A DNA stretch of 64,000 bases from Hevea brasiliensis (lineage: Eukaryota; Streptophyta; Magnoliopsida; Malpighiales; Euphorbiaceae): positions 16,931,064 through 16,995,063 of the forward strand of contig NC_079505.1 in the NCBI RefSeq assembly GCF_030052815.1. The letters are read 5' to 3'. This document shows, piece after piece, positions 48,261-61,020 of this stretch; within the stretch, counting starts at the first letter, position 1; the number at the start of each line of letters is the position of its first letter. The notes under the pieces are model-generated. The model saw nothing but the letters and a program-made list of their open reading frames with translations, had not been told where the DNA came from and searched no databases. A program made the position numbers and the translations under genes.

Positions 48261-50873
48261 TGTCACGACCCAACCTATGGGCCGGACCGGCACTAGGACC
48301 TGGGCCAACCTAAAGCTCCCGAGGCCCGTAGTGAGCCTAACTATTCCTCAACTCAACTCTAAGGCCTATTTGGGCCCACTTTTAAAAATTCAACCGGACA
48401 GAGTCCGGCCATAAAATAGACCTTTCAACGAGAGTTTTTGACTCACCCGACCTGTAAACACAATATACAATCAATTAGGGAGCTCAGCTCACCCTCCACA
48501 TACTCATATGTCATAAAAATAAATGGGAGCTCAGCTTCCTCATCCAGTCCAACATACACGCATATAATAATAAGTTTACAGGTCCAACATGGTAATTATA
48601 TTACAGACCCAAATCAAATGAATATTTCTAATACATGCGAAAATTCTAGGAGTTAACAGAATAACACAAACATTAATAAATAACCTGCGAAGGAGAAAAG
48701 CAGGTTAACCATAACAATAATCCTCCTGTAGCCTGAAAAATAATGAACAGGAGTGAGCGTTCGACTCAGAGAGTAAAATATCAATTTTAACCATAATCTC
48801 TATAGCTATCTAAAGCTAATGCACCCTGTAGAGTGAAATGTAACATCGTCAATATTTTCACATCATAACAGCAAAAAGATAACTTGGAGCACCCACACAC
48901 CCGATAATGTCAAACAATACATATATGGGAGCTGATCCCCTATACAGCCCTCTTAATCCAAACTGTGCCAGCGAAGAACTCAAGCTCGGACTTCCACTTA
49001 ATAAACCAAATCGGGGTCCCAGCGAAGAACTCAAGCCCTGTCTACCCCAAAGGGCCGGGTCCAGCGAAGATCTCAAGCTGTGTCTACCCGTCCTGTTCAT
49101 AGCCAACACCATACCACACGCACACCACTCTAAATTACTACAACAACATCCATGGCACTTTAACAGTTGTGAATGCAACATAAAACGTGCCTAGAGTTTA
49201 ACTATGTAGATACATATTTATAAGTGATGCATGGGCATGCTTGAACATATAATAATATCGAAATTACAATTAAAATTAATATTTTACTCACTGACTCAAT
49301 CGAAGTCACTGTGGTGGCTGGGCGGCGGAGGAAGGCTGTCCCGGCTCACCTGACAATTTTATTACAATCATTTAATAAATTTGATTCAATACAAACTAAG
49401 AAAAAGAGCAAAGATATCCTAAATCGTGCCGAAAATTCGACAGAGTCTTCCCTATACCTAGGACTTACCCAACCTGCAAAAGGGCTTAAAACGCACTTCT
49501 ATATCTACAAACCATACACCCACAACTCAACCACATCACACAACCCCTCCTGGGCCCATCCAAACAGTCATCAATCACAATATGTAAAATTACAGTTTAG
49601 TCCTTATAATTGACCCTTTTTGCAAAAACTACCCAAATATGCTCTAAAAATTCTAAAACTTTGCCCCACTGTCCTTAGCAAAATTACTAAGCTAATGCAA
49701 AAAGAATCATAATTTTCTGAGCTACCATGAATATTTTATGGATTTTTAATCCTATTCAAGCACTAGAAAATTACGAAAAAGTAAGGTTCGGGTTTACTTA
49801 TGCCAATTCTGATTCTAGGGATGCGCTCGGGACGTCTGACAATGGTGGGGTAGCCAAAATTTTGACCCAATTCTGAGACTTTTTCGATAGCCTGTCTGTC
49901 TGGCTGGAAATTCACAAATCCAGGCAATTGTCGAATTTCCGTGAATTGAAAGTACCTACACGAAGCCAACAACACGAGGGTTAGTATAAAATTCTTAAGG
50001 AATTTTCTAAGCTCATTTAATGCTCAGAAAAATACTACGAAGTTTCATGGGACCCATCGAAAAATGGTGTCCAAAAATTTTGAAATTTATATAGCCTCGA
50101 AGCTCTTGACGAGTGGAGCACTCTGGTACTCTCGGTTTTCTCGTGGGGTTCACAGTTTGAGAGAAATCTAGCCCAAAAGTCGAAATGGGCTAAAACTTTC
50201 CGGAAAAAAATTGGACAAACCGCTCGATGGATTTTGGTGTTCTTGGTGTTTATGGAAAGGTCTCGTGGTGTAGATGGTGTTTGACACAAGACCCGGCCCA
50301 ATCGGTTGCCGGATCGGCCACGAAGCCAAAACGGCGCGCTGCGTGTCGCGCCTCTTCGTGCATTATTTTTGGCTGCCTGGAAGGCCGGCTAGCGGTGGGG
50401 CAAGGTTGGGGCAGCGCGCCGGCGAGGTGGGGAGGGTTAGGTGGCGGCTGCGTGGCCTGGGGAGGAGGGAGGAGAGAGGAAATGGGAGAGAGAGGAAGGA
50501 GGGTCGGGACGCGCGGGGAAGGGAAGAAGAAGAAAAGAAAAGGCTGGTCCGATTCGACCGGTCTGATCGGCCGGCCCAATTCAGAATATAAAATTTTGAA
50601 TTTTTACTCTGCCTTGGGACAAAAAACGAGGTCTTAAAATTCTGAAAAAAATTCTAGAAAACTCAAAAAAATTCGTAGAATCCAAATATATTTTTAGTTT
50701 TGCCACGTAGTCTTTAAATAAATTTTTAAAAATCATTAAAGTTTTATATTTTCAAAAAATGGAACCCGATTTTTAAAACTCGAAAAATCTCAAATAATTT
50801 CTCGAAATTTAAATAAAGTAAAATATTAATATTTACCTACAAAATAAAAAATTTAAAAATTTGGGGTGTTACA
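48261..50873. mobile_element. LTR family A, complete 2.6-kb solo LTR
   Basis: TGTCACGACCCAACC at the left and GGGGTGTTACA at the right form the short inverted ends of an LTR. The target duplication is TATCA (48256-48260, 50874-50878). No protein-coding region. A GC-rich island at 50280-50580 sits in otherwise AT-rich sequence and produces chance open frames on both strands. Orientation cannot be decided. Confidence 0.85.
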
Positions 50874-51603
50874 TATCAATCCCAAGTAGCCATTATTACT
50901 AAAGAGTTCCGAAAGAGACTGTCATGCTAACTATGGTTTCAAAACAATTTCCAAAAGTTTCCCACTCAACAATCATTTTTGCAACCCAATAAAAACATTT
51001 AAATCACCATAAAATCCATATAAATGTGGCAACACCCAAATTTCTCAAACATAAGAGAAAAACTATATTTCGTTCAAAGTAAACTCGTTCAAAGCAAACT
51101 CATTCAAATAAATTCATTCCAAATAATTTACAAGTTAAAAAAAAAACAAGGAAAAAGATTAGTTGTTCACAAACCTTCAATATTTCTTCTTTCTCGTTAC
51201 TTACTTCTCCTTGTCCGTTCCAACTTCTTTTTCTACTAAAAACACACAAATAGAATGCCTCAATACTTAACTTAATTGCTGCCAAGTACTCATCACATAA
51301 AGGTCTAATGTCTCCCTAAGTTAGATTTGAAATTTCAAAATGTTTTGAAATTTTGGACAGCTTGGAGCTCTAAGCCTTGAATCCAAATTTTTACCTAGTT
51401 TTATTCATAATTTGATGATGTGTTCTTCATGAAAACTGTTCATCTAGGTCTTAACTTTATTTTTCTTTTTGAATCGCCTAATTTGGAGTTATATAGCTCA
51501 AGTTATGAACAAAACAGTGATTATTGTTCATGTGGGGCTGATTCTAGCAGCTTTGATGACTTAACTTTGGCTAACAATTTGATTGGGTTAAGTTCATAAT
51601 TTT
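50874..51603. other. interior part of LTR B between nested insertions
   Basis: Non-coding, AT-rich sequence belonging to LTR B, between the solo LTR of family A and the Copia solo LTR. It includes TTCATCTAGG and GTTCATGTGGG words related to the downstream ~200-bp repeats. Confidence 0.5.
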
Positions 51604-53701
51604 TGAAGGAGCAAAAGCATAAAAAAACATATATTTATATCATTGAATTCAAAAATTTTTCACCTAAGGTCACATGCATCATGCAAGATTCATTTTTATC
51701 TATTTAATTTCAATAATAAACAGAATATTAAAACTTTTTTAATATGTTTTTGGATCTACATCTGCCATTTAAGATTTTAGAATTAATCAGATTAATTATT
51801 AGAACCCTAGATTAGATCAAAAACAAGTGCATTAACCTCTTGATGCACTGCAGTGTATTTGATACCTTTGGGATGCGTCTAGGACATCAGATGTTGTTCC
51901 TCTAGCTTGTCCACACCAAGATCACCTATGGCAGCCCCTGAAAAACTTCTAAAGCTTTTTCTATGAATTAGAAAATCAAGTTTTGCCTTTTGAGAGATTT
52001 CAGATGTAAACAGGACATTAGAAACAATTTCTAGTATTTTTAATTCAAGAGATTGTTTGCTAATCTTTTTGAATTGATGAGAGATGAAGAAGAAGAGAAG
52101 GGAGAGGAGCCAAGGGTGGCGGCACCTTTTTTGAGAATGGGCAGATTGTATTTTTGTTCTTTCATCCTTACACTTATATAGCTAGGTCACCACTTAAAAC
52201 CCTTGCCACATGTCACCCTCTGATTGGTTCTAGGTTTAATTGACCCAATCACATTGTGCCAAGTGTCAAACCTATATTTAATCTTGATTTTGATCTTCTT
52301 ACATGATTAAAAGACATTTGGCAAGCTTATGTGTAGTGCCATGTGTCACCATCTCATGGTGCCACATGTCACCATGTGAAATGACCAAAATACCCCTGTG
52401 TCTTAATTTTGAGTTCTCAACCCAAAATAATTATTTCTCTTCTTCTAATCAATTTATATGAAATATAAATTAATTAATTAATCTTCATTAATTAATTTCT
52501 CATTAATTAAATTCATATTTAAACACTTTAAATATAAATTTAACTTATACTATACATCCAATAACCTAGATTTAGTTTTAAGCCATGCTAAGAACTTTGC
52601 AATCTAATTGTAAACCAAACTTATTTAATTAATCAATTAAACTCTTTAATTAATTAATTAATTAAATCATATTTAATTTGGTGATTGCTTGTGTATGTGT
52701 GTAACTTACTAGGCTCATCACTAATTGACAATAAGACATGATATCAACTCTTAATATCATCAGAACTCTTTCTTACCATAAATGATTTCTCTAAATCATT
52801 TTATGTACCTCATAGACCATGGTTAACACCTAGCAATTAGTAATAAGGTTTACCTTAAATGAACCTATAGTCATATGTTACCATGCACTAGAATCTCTCT
52901 ATTACAAAATCTCAATTCGAGTTGGAGTCATGGTTTATGTCAAATCCCATTTGCTATGAATATTATGTTCTCATTTAATTCCAGTTCTTGATTAAAAAGA
53001 TTTTATTATCAGAAACTCTTTTCTGATTAAATCTATTTGTCCTAGCTAGGAACTTGAAACATCAAGAACAATTAAATAAACATAGGATTTTATCCCTATT
53101 TACTTAGGGTAACAAATTCCATCTTGATCAACACCTACCTCCATATATAACTAGTAGGAGCCAACACATGCCCATAAACCCATACAAAGTACAAGTATGA
53201 AAGCAGTATCAAACTCAAACTACCTATATACAAGATAACTGTGCTATCTCAGTTCTAAAGATTATATGCACTGATATGATTTATGACAATGCATTGACAA
53301 GAGTAAACTCCATGTGCTTGTCATAAGTGTCACTGGTTCGGTCTACTTATCATGTACAAGTGCCTATCATGTTTGCTATATGGCATGAGACTCACCATTC
53401 TATCTTATTTATATCTCATATAAATAACTTGGGAACAAACATGAATATAATCTTTCTAGATAAGTCATGTCCTTATTGCGAAGTATCCTCGATTGTGAAC
53501 CTATTTATAATACTTTGTACTAGAAATACTGTCACTCATTTTCTTAACAACTTAAGAATAGAATTTCTAACAAAATATCAATGGACCTTTTCTATTACAT
53601 ATAAATATATTATATAAATGAAAAAGTGAAAATGCCTTTTATTAATAAAAATATGTACAAGATACATACTAAATGATATGCTCTAGGGCATACTACTAAT
53701 A
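51604..53701 (-). mobile_element. solo LTR of the Copia family of 18143-27628
   Basis: The reverse complement of the 2.1-kb Copia LTR over its whole length, more diverged than the two LTRs at 18143 and 25529 are from each other. AATTTT stands on both sides (51598-51603, 53702-53707), fitting a 5-6 bp target duplication. No internal region remains. Confidence 0.9.
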
Positions 53702-54290
53702 AATTTTGCTTTAAGTTCTTCATGTGAAATGTTCTAATATGTTTTAGGTTTCCATTGATTCAAGAATCACCTAAATCGGAGTTTTTTAGAGAGAGTTATG
53801 GTTGTTTAAAGTTTACTGTTTATGTTACTGTTCATGTGCTAGCAGATTCATTGACTCAACTTTGCTTAGCAATTTGGTTGGGTTAAGTTCATAATTTGGC
53901 TTCGAATTCTTCATATGAAATGTTCTACTATGTTTTAAGTTTCCATTGGTTTAAGAATCACCTAAATCAGTGTTTTCTAGAGGGAGTTATGGCCATGCAA
54001 ATTTTACTGTTTATATGGTCAATTTGTGCAGATTCAGATTTTGGTAGATTTAGTGACTCAATTTTGCTTAGAAATTTGATCAACTTAAGTCCATAATTTG
54101 GCCTAAAATTCTTCATATGAAATGTTCTACTATATTTTAGGTTTCCATTGGTTTAAAAATCACCTAAATCGGAGTTTTCTAGAGAGAGTTATGACATTGC
54201 AAAGTTTACTGTTTATATCAGCACACTGCATATTCCAAAATTTCATCTCCAGGTTCAAGCCAAGTTTTAGGCAATTTCTGGGCAGTTTCT
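53702..54290 (+). repeat. ~200-bp tandem repeat, three units, within LTR B
   Basis: Each unit holds TTCATATGAAATGTTCTACTA, TTTCCATTGGTTTAAGAATC, ACCTAAATCGGAGTTTTCTAG and AGAGAGTTATGG. Non-coding. Confidence 0.7.
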
Positions 54291-55662
54291 GGGCTAGCTC
54301 TCTTTATGAAAATTCTAGCCTTATGTCTTAAGTTTCATTTCCAAGTGGTTTCACACCAATTGGAGTTGTGTAGCTCAATTATGAGCTGTCAAACACACTG
54401 GACTCAGTGTGTAAAATTTTGCCATAGGTTAAATTTTTATTTCTTCAATTACTTCTACTAACCAACGTTAATTCACATTTAATTCACCTCAAATGACCAT
54501 AATTTAACATTAAACCACATCAATGACACTTTCTAGTATAAAACCCCCAATTTTTCAACACCCAAGTTTACAATTTTCCCTAATCCATGATATTCCATTA
54601 ATTCCTTCCACCAACTAACATTAACCCATATTCAATTCATGCTCAGTAGTCATAATTTAATATTACACACATCAATTTCACTCTCTAGCACCAAAGCCCT
54701 AATTTCCCCATGAACCCTAATCTTCCATAATTAAATTTATGCAAATCTCATGCAATTTCTTTACCTCAATCATGAATACTACTTCAACTAAGCTTGATTT
54801 CATCATCAATTACATTAAAATACATCAAACCCTAATTTTTCCCAAATTGGCCAAAACCCTAGTTTAGGTTCTATACATGATTCTCAATGCTTCCTCATGA
54901 AACTTTTCCCATAATCAACCTTAATTCAAAGCTTGTACAACTAATCTAGCATAAAGAGAAACTTACCTCAATTGTGACCTTCCCAAATCTTCAATTTCTT
55001 CCAAATCTCTTATTTCCCCTTGCTTTTAATCTCTCAATCAAAGATTAATTTGATGTTCTCTACCAATTAAATGGAAAACCCATGGAGGACAAGTGGGGAG
55101 ATCATGGGTTTAGAGAGGTTGTAAGTGGAAGAGTGAAAGAAAAAGAAGAAAGAACAAGAGAGGGAGAGGAGGTGTGTGGGGCGGCAACTAAATGGGGGAG
55201 TGAGGAAGATGGCTTCATTTTATACTTATTCCAATTTTTTATTTATTTAATTAATTTTAATTGAGTTGTCCAAAGCCCATTGGTCTTAAAATTTTAATTG
55301 GGTCAAAATGGACTTAAAATTCTAGATTTTTGTTTCTTTTATTTTCCTTTCACTTTATAATTGAATTCTTTTTCTAAAAAAAAATTATTCCATAATTTAA
55401 TTCATTAAATTCACTTAAATTAATTAACATTTTGGTCAAAAGTCAACTCTTGAGGTGAATTGATCAAAATGCCCCTCATCGAGTCATAATCCCTCTTTTT
55501 CAATATACCCGGTGAGTTCATATATTTTTGGGTCAATTGAATTTTTATTGTATCTATCTCAATAAATTTTATTTTATTTTTAGTCCTCAAGTTGTCTTTG
55601 AATAGTATAAGTCACAGATAAAAAATGGTAAGATTCAGAGCTCGGAGGTTCGGGATGTTATA
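54291..55662. other. right end of LTR B
   Basis: Non-coding CT- and A-rich sequence. At 54700-55240 it has many CCCTAAT and AAACCCTA words and on the plus strand a short Glu/Lys/Arg-rich open frame (55082-55264) without family features. Ends in GGTTCGGGATGTTATA. Confidence 0.45.
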
Positions 55663-56393
55663 GTCTCGGCTCACCTGACAATCTCATTACAATTATTTAA
55701 TATATTTGACTCAAAACAAGTTTAGAAAGGACCAAAGACGCCCTAAATCTTGCCGAAAATCCAGCAGAGTCTCCCCTATACGTAAGACCTACCCAACCTG
55801 TAAAAGGGTTCAAAATACACTTCTATATCCATAAAGTCACACATCCACAACTCAATCACATCATATGGCCCCTCCTAGGCCCATCCAAATAGTCAACAGC
55901 CATAATTTGAAAAATTACAATTTAGTCCCTACAATTACTCCTTTTGCAAAACTTATCCAAATAAGCTCTAAAAATTCTAAAATTTTGTCCCACAGTCCTT
56001 AGCAATATTATTAAGCTAATGCAAAAGGAATTATAATTTTTTAACCTATCATGAATATTTTATAGATTTTTAATCGTAATCAAGCACTAGATAATTAAGA
56101 AAAAGTAAGGTTCAGATTTACTTATGCCAATTCTGACCTTGGGAACGCGTCCGGAACATCATAAAATGGTGGGATAGCCTATAATTTCGATCCAATTTTG
56201 AAACTTTTTCGGTAGCCTGTTTGTCCGCCCGAAATTGCAGACCCGAGCAACTATTGAATTTTAAAAAATTGAAGGTTCCTACGTGAAGCCCACAACACAG
56301 GGGTTAATACATAATTTTTACAGAATTTAGTAAGCTTATTTAGTGCTCAGAAAAATACTGCGAAGTTTCGTGAGACCCACCAAAAAACGGTGG
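55663..56393. mobile_element. LTR family A, first copy, right part (truncated)
   Basis: Continues from 47342 after the GTCTC target copy: CTCGGCTCACCTGACAATC onwards matches 49338-50070. It stops near 56393 without the GGTGTTACA end, so the copy lost its last ~0.8 kb. Confidence 0.7.
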
Positions 56394-57369
56394 CCGGTCC
56401 AATTGGTGAACCACTTCTCAGGTTGAACCACTTCCAAGGAGATGATGAGCATCATAAGGGTAATGTGGCTGAACCACTTCTCAGGTTCAAAGGAGCCATC
56501 ACAAGAGCTAGTGCCAAGGCATTGTAAGGACTAATTCAAGCACATATTGATCAAGCATGGTAGCCCAGCGTGCAAGGAATTCAAGAGGAGCACAAGTGTG
56601 GCATGTTGATGCAATTCGGTATTCAAAGGGAATCGAACCATGGTCCAGCAAACTAAGCCGAACCATGGTCCAACCAAGTGCACTAAACCAGACCTCTTCA
56701 ATCCCAAAGAGATTCCAATTCTGTCCATTCAACAGCCTTGCACCTTATGAGCTTTATCCAAGTTGCAAAGGAAAGTGGAAGAGTCTTTTGTCTAAGATAT
56801 AAAGGAAAAAAGTAACATTGCCATTTTTAGCTATGAGACAAAAGAAACTTTTGTGATCAGATTTCAGAATTCAAATTTGGTTCAAACTTGTAAATGTGGT
56901 TTTTACTTAAACTGGGGGTGAATGTATTTTATCCAACACTTGGAGAAACTCTTGGATAAAAACTCCAAGTGCTGGCAGAACCATGAGTAGCCTTATAAAA
57001 GCCTTCTGCTTCATTTTGTTAGGGAGTTTAGAATATGCCATTGTTGAGCTTTTAAGCTTAAGAACTCCTTTAAGAGAGTTTTATGCATGTTCTTCCTAAG
57101 TTCCACTAAGAACTTAGATTCAATATAAGTTAGTCACTTATATTGTTTCATTTTGATATCTGGTGTAATCTGGCACAAGTTGCCTTATTTTTATCAGATT
57201 CTTGACTTTCTTCTCCTACTAATCAAAGTGGTTATTCATCACATGTTAGTGTTTATGTCATCTTGTTAGTAAAAGAGTTGTTTCAGTTTTGTTTGTTGCT
57301 TCATTTTGGATGTTCCATGGGAAAATCATTTCAACAGAATGTGAGCTTGCTTCCAGCCTAGACTTGAGC
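56394..57369 (+). mobile_element. gypsy-like 3'-end fragment, right copy
   Basis: Direct repeat of 45352-46197, here with a little more coding remnant at the start (GDDEHHKGN) and a longer 3' end (AAAAGAGTTGTTTCAG...). It includes TTATAAAAGCC and the same leader. It ends where the LINE reverse transcriptase resumes. Confidence 0.55.
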
Positions 57370-58010
57370 TTGCATTAGATGTGCTAACTAATCATATTCA
57401 AGATAATGTCATTTGGTGCATATTATTTACAGATGATATTGTATTAGTCAATAAAACTAGTGAAGAAATTAATTAAAAGTTGGAGATGTGGAAAAGGAAT
57501 ATTGAGAGCAAGGGTTTTAAGCTAAATACTTGCTGAACTTGGAAGGGGTCCTTTTCTCTAATTTTAGCAAATGGAACCAATTGTTGCTTCTTATCCTTGC
57601 TCTTGCATTTATTCTGTTTTTATATTCTTCTCTTCATTTCTTGTAATTCCTCTTTAGCTAGGAATAAATCTATAGTTGGATAGGAATATATATGTTTTAG
57701 GGTGCTTTAGCTGCTTGGTTTCATGTATTTTATGCTCTCTTTAATTGGTACAGTTTGCTAAATTTTTCCTGACCTTTTAATTTTAATAAAATTAATTGCT
57801 TATCAAAAAAAAAAGCTAAATATAAGACAAAATATATGTAGTATGAGTTTAACTCTTGTAGAATGAATAGATCGTTTTGGCGCCTAAACGTAATCAATTC
57901 AAGTATTTAAATTCTATCATACAAAAGAATGAAGTTTTAGATAACGATGTAACTTAATAAGATCAATACAAGATGGATGAAATGAAAAAAATGCGATGTC
58001 AAGTATATTA
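57370..58010 (+). mobile_element. old RTE-like LINE, fragment 2, split by a poly(A) retroposon
   Basis: Encodes LTNHIQDNVIWCILFTDDIV (the catalytic FADD here reads FTDD), then MWKRNIESKGFKLN. After the insert it continues with TKYMYCEFN and further decayed C-terminal sequence. It is the continuation of 44995-45351. The right end is diffuse. Confidence 0.75.
57529..57812 (+). mobile_element. 5'-truncated poly(A) retroposon (L1-type 3' end)
   Basis: A 284-bp insert ending GCTTATCAAAAAAAAA, with the 10-bp target duplication AAGCTAAATA at 57519-57528 and 57813-57822. The body (AATTCCTCTTTAGCTAGGAA..., then TTTTAATAAAATTAATTGCT) looks like the 3'UTR of a plant L1 LINE. The poly(A) tail contrasts with the microsatellite tails of the RTE LINEs. 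Confidence 0.8.
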
Positions 58011-58560
58011 TGTGATTAGAAAATTGATAATGTAGTGAAAAATAAAAAATTACGCAATATTAAGATCATTTTTATTTTAAAATATGTGATTGAGATAGGT
58101 GGATATGTAATGTGAGTCATTGGATTAAGGTAGTAGATGTAATTAACGAGAATAAAAAGAAAAGAAAGAGAAAGAGAAAAAAATACAAAAGATAAGAATA
58201 TATGAAAAAATATTATGATAATATTTATTTGAAAATATTTGATTAAAATAAGTGGATATGTGATTTAATGTGAGACATTTGATTAAGGTAGCGAGATGTG
58301 ATTAATAAGAAGGGAAAAAAAGAGAGAGAGAATGAGCAAAAGAAAAAGAGAAAAAAAAAAAGATAAAAAGATAAAGAAAATGAAAAAACAAAGAGAAAAG
58401 GAAAGACAGAGAGAGAAAAAAAGAAATAAAAAGAAAAAGAAAAGAAAAGAAAAGAAAAGAAAAGAAAGAACTCTTCTCATTGAATTTTGTTGGCATTTTG
58501 CAATTGCACGGATCATATAAAATAATACAAAAAAATATTATTCTTTTAAGGACTGTGTTA
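58011..58560. other. AT-rich and purine-rich tract
   Basis: 58140-58480 is almost pure A/G on the plus strand, ending in (AAAAG)n at 58437-58467. Lys/Arg and Phe/Ser/Leu open frames there are artefacts of this composition. No gene seen. Confidence 0.6.
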
Positions 58561-60689
58561 AGTACTTAGACTATAACAACTACGATTATTTAGATGATCA
58601 AATCAATCTTTGAATCTAAATTATTATTTAATACTAATTAATCAAAGCCAATAAAATCCAATAACCAATGAGCAAAAGAATTCTGAAGTCAGGGTTCACG
58701 ACATAAATTGATTATGACAAATAATCCCATTTATTCAATTATTGACTAATTTCACTTTGAAGGAGAATAATCATAAACAATCTAATACTCCCTCTCAAGG
58801 TACAAAAGATATATTTCAATCAAAATTAATACATATTCTCAAGGCAAAAAGAAAAAAAGAATTCTTGAGAGAGAGGCTATGCTTCTATCTAGAAATCTCT
58901 TATTCTCCTCCAGTTTTATAATCTTTTCTCCTTTCTTTTCTCCTTTCCTCCTTTGATTTCCTCTTTGGATGGCCATTGGTGTAACGCCCAAATCTATGTC
59001 CGTGTAAAACATATATTTTTAGATCTATCATTGTTAATAAATTTTAAGTGAATAAATCTTCAGATTTATTCTTTTTGGTAAATCTTGAGTTTTTATAGTA
59101 TTTTCTCACCTTTAATGGAGTTATTATATATTTTTGTTATTAAGATATTTTGCTTTTTTTTTAAGAAGAGTACGCTACAAGGTGCAGATATTTTTTTGAA
59201 ATAAGATATCAAAATTTGAAGGTCATCTAATAGTGTTTATAAAAAGATCATGGAGTTTAAGAGTAAAGTAGGTAGTCTACTTATTGACCAATCTACATAC
59301 TTTGTCAGTACTATTAAATTTTTCAAATTCTTTATATTATTTTTTGAATGAGTAGTTAGTTTCATTTATGTAAAAATATTATATATTGATTTGCACTCTT
59401 CTATACTTTATTTCTAATTAATGAAATATTTTTTATATTTCTACAAAAAGAATACCTATTTTCTCAGGAAGTTCTCTGATTAATTAAAATTCTTCAAAGA
59501 TTTTAAGCCTATCTCTAAGTCAAGAATTCCTAAGTTCAATATTCTAATTTCTCCATACTAAACTTCATCTTTTGATTCTTCTCCTGACATATAAAATTAT
59601 GCAAAGTTGACACCAATTCACAAAGCATTAGTAATCTCACAAGATATTAAATCAAAGCAAAATTCCCCATTTATTAAATAAATTCATACTACAACCATAG
59701 TTAAAATTGAAGTCTACATCCCTAACTCGAGAATAATAGAAACTACTCACTCATGTCTGTAGAGACCATCAAAAGCATCTAATAATAAAAACTAAACATT
59801 AGAAATAAAGGAACTAGAATACCCCATAAATTTGTAGCTTGAACTTTGGTTTTAGAGCTGGGTTTTCTGCAAATTGTGAAATACTCTCCTTTGAGCTCTG
59901 GATTTCCCCTTAGATCTCCTTGGTGCTTGTTGTTCTTGACAAGACAAATGATCTCCCCACTTACTCTGATGTAGGTGGGTCTTATTAGGAGTGTTTGGAC
60001 TCCTATCTGGCCTAGGAGACTCCTTAGATATGGAAATAACAATAAAGACTGTTTTTAAAACATGAAGCTTCGTCAACTAGCTGTGTAACGTATTGGACTA
60101 ATTTTTAAAACATGTTTCATGCATTATTCACACGGCCAGGCCTTGTTGTTTCTTGGACCAATTCTGCCTTTTCACACAGGCATCAATACGGCCGTGGACA
60201 CGGGCTGTATAACATATTGGACTAATTGAGACTTCTCACATGGCCGAGCACACGGTCATGTAATTCTGCCTTTGGAAGCTAAATTGTCCTCTTTTTTATT
60301 TTTTATTTTATCTCCTTACCGCCTTCTGGCCGTGTAATTCTTTGCTCTTACATGGCCAGACCGTGTAACTCTCTAGCCAAAGTCTTCGTCTCCACAAGGC
60401 CAGGCCATGCAACTCCTAACTTTCATACGGTTTGCTAGCGTGACCTTTTTGCCAAGAAGCTTATCTTCTTCCTAATCTTCCCTTATCTCTTTTTCAAAAC
60501 TCACTCTTAGGCTTCAATTACTCACCTAAATACTAATGAATTCAATAGAAAATAATGAATCAGTTATTAACTAATTAACTAACCAAAAGAACGAAAAACG
60601 AGTGAAATCCTTATTAAAATATTAATAGAATTTACACAAAATAAACCTTAAATATATATGCATTTGGCACACATATTAAAAAGAGAAGC
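58561..60689 (-). mobile_element. LTR-like remnant with ACACGGCCGTGT words
   Basis: 60130-60430 carries at least six CACACGGCC / GGCCGTGTAA-type words, the same kind as in the solo LTR at 42848-44374 but in opposite overall order. It is flanked by long AT-rich, CTCC-rich sequence. No coding domain or complete termini were identified, so the extent is approximate. Confidence 0.35.
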
Positions 60690-61020
60690 ATAACATCAAA
60701 AAGGTTAACTAGGCCCTAACTTTACACTCTACAATCTGAAGATATTTCATATATAGTTGCAAGGCAAGAAGCTTCAAGCAGTTTGCATCAGCATGAGACA
60801 CTATATCCTATGTCAAATTCAACAATGCATTAGATGCTTCTTCCACTCGTCCTCCCTTCTCAAGAACTCCCCAGTCGTTCCCATTGGTTTCTTCATTTTC
60901 TGCAAATCAATGTGCTGTGGATTCTCGGTTCTCACAAAATTAGAGCCGTTCCGGATTGAGATCTTCTTTGTGTTGGGTGTAACGAGCGGTTTTGGGCGCT
61001 TGCTGATTTGGTGTTGTCAA
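60690..61020 (-). pseudogene. truncated NDUFB3-like pseudogene
   Basis: The minus strand from about 61010 matches the leader and first 22 codons of the gene at 2414-2629. The ATG at 60896 opens MKKPMGTTGEFLRREDEW and runs 25 codons to a TGA at 60819. It then jumps directly to sequence matching the 3' end of the transcript region (about 800-945). The membrane segment and about 1.6 kb between the two matched parts are deleted. Homology also continues a little upstream of the likely transcription start, so this is a deleted segmental copy, not a spliced retrocopy. Confidence 0.75.

Larger units (their letters stand above)
47343..55662. mobile_element. LTR family B, ~3.6 kb solo LTR, itself carrying two solo LTRs
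   Basis: Begins TGTCACACCTATTCCC and ends TTCGGGATGTTATA, with the 5-bp duplication GTCTC at 47338-47342 and 55663-55667. Removing the nested elements (48261-50873 and 51604-53701) leaves about 3.6 kb of non-coding sequence, a plausible length for a large gypsy LTR. The right part (53702-54290) repeats a ~200-bp unit (TTCTTCATATGAAATGTTCT...). Confidence 0.7.

Noticed and set aside
50227..50637. Gly/Arg-rich open frames on both strands
   Set aside because: Caused by the GC-rich island inside the family A solo LTR; overlapping frames on both strands with low-complexity composition.
58283..58520. Lys/Arg-rich and Phe/Leu/Ser-rich open frames
   Set aside because: Pure A/G microsatellite-like tract translated on each strand.
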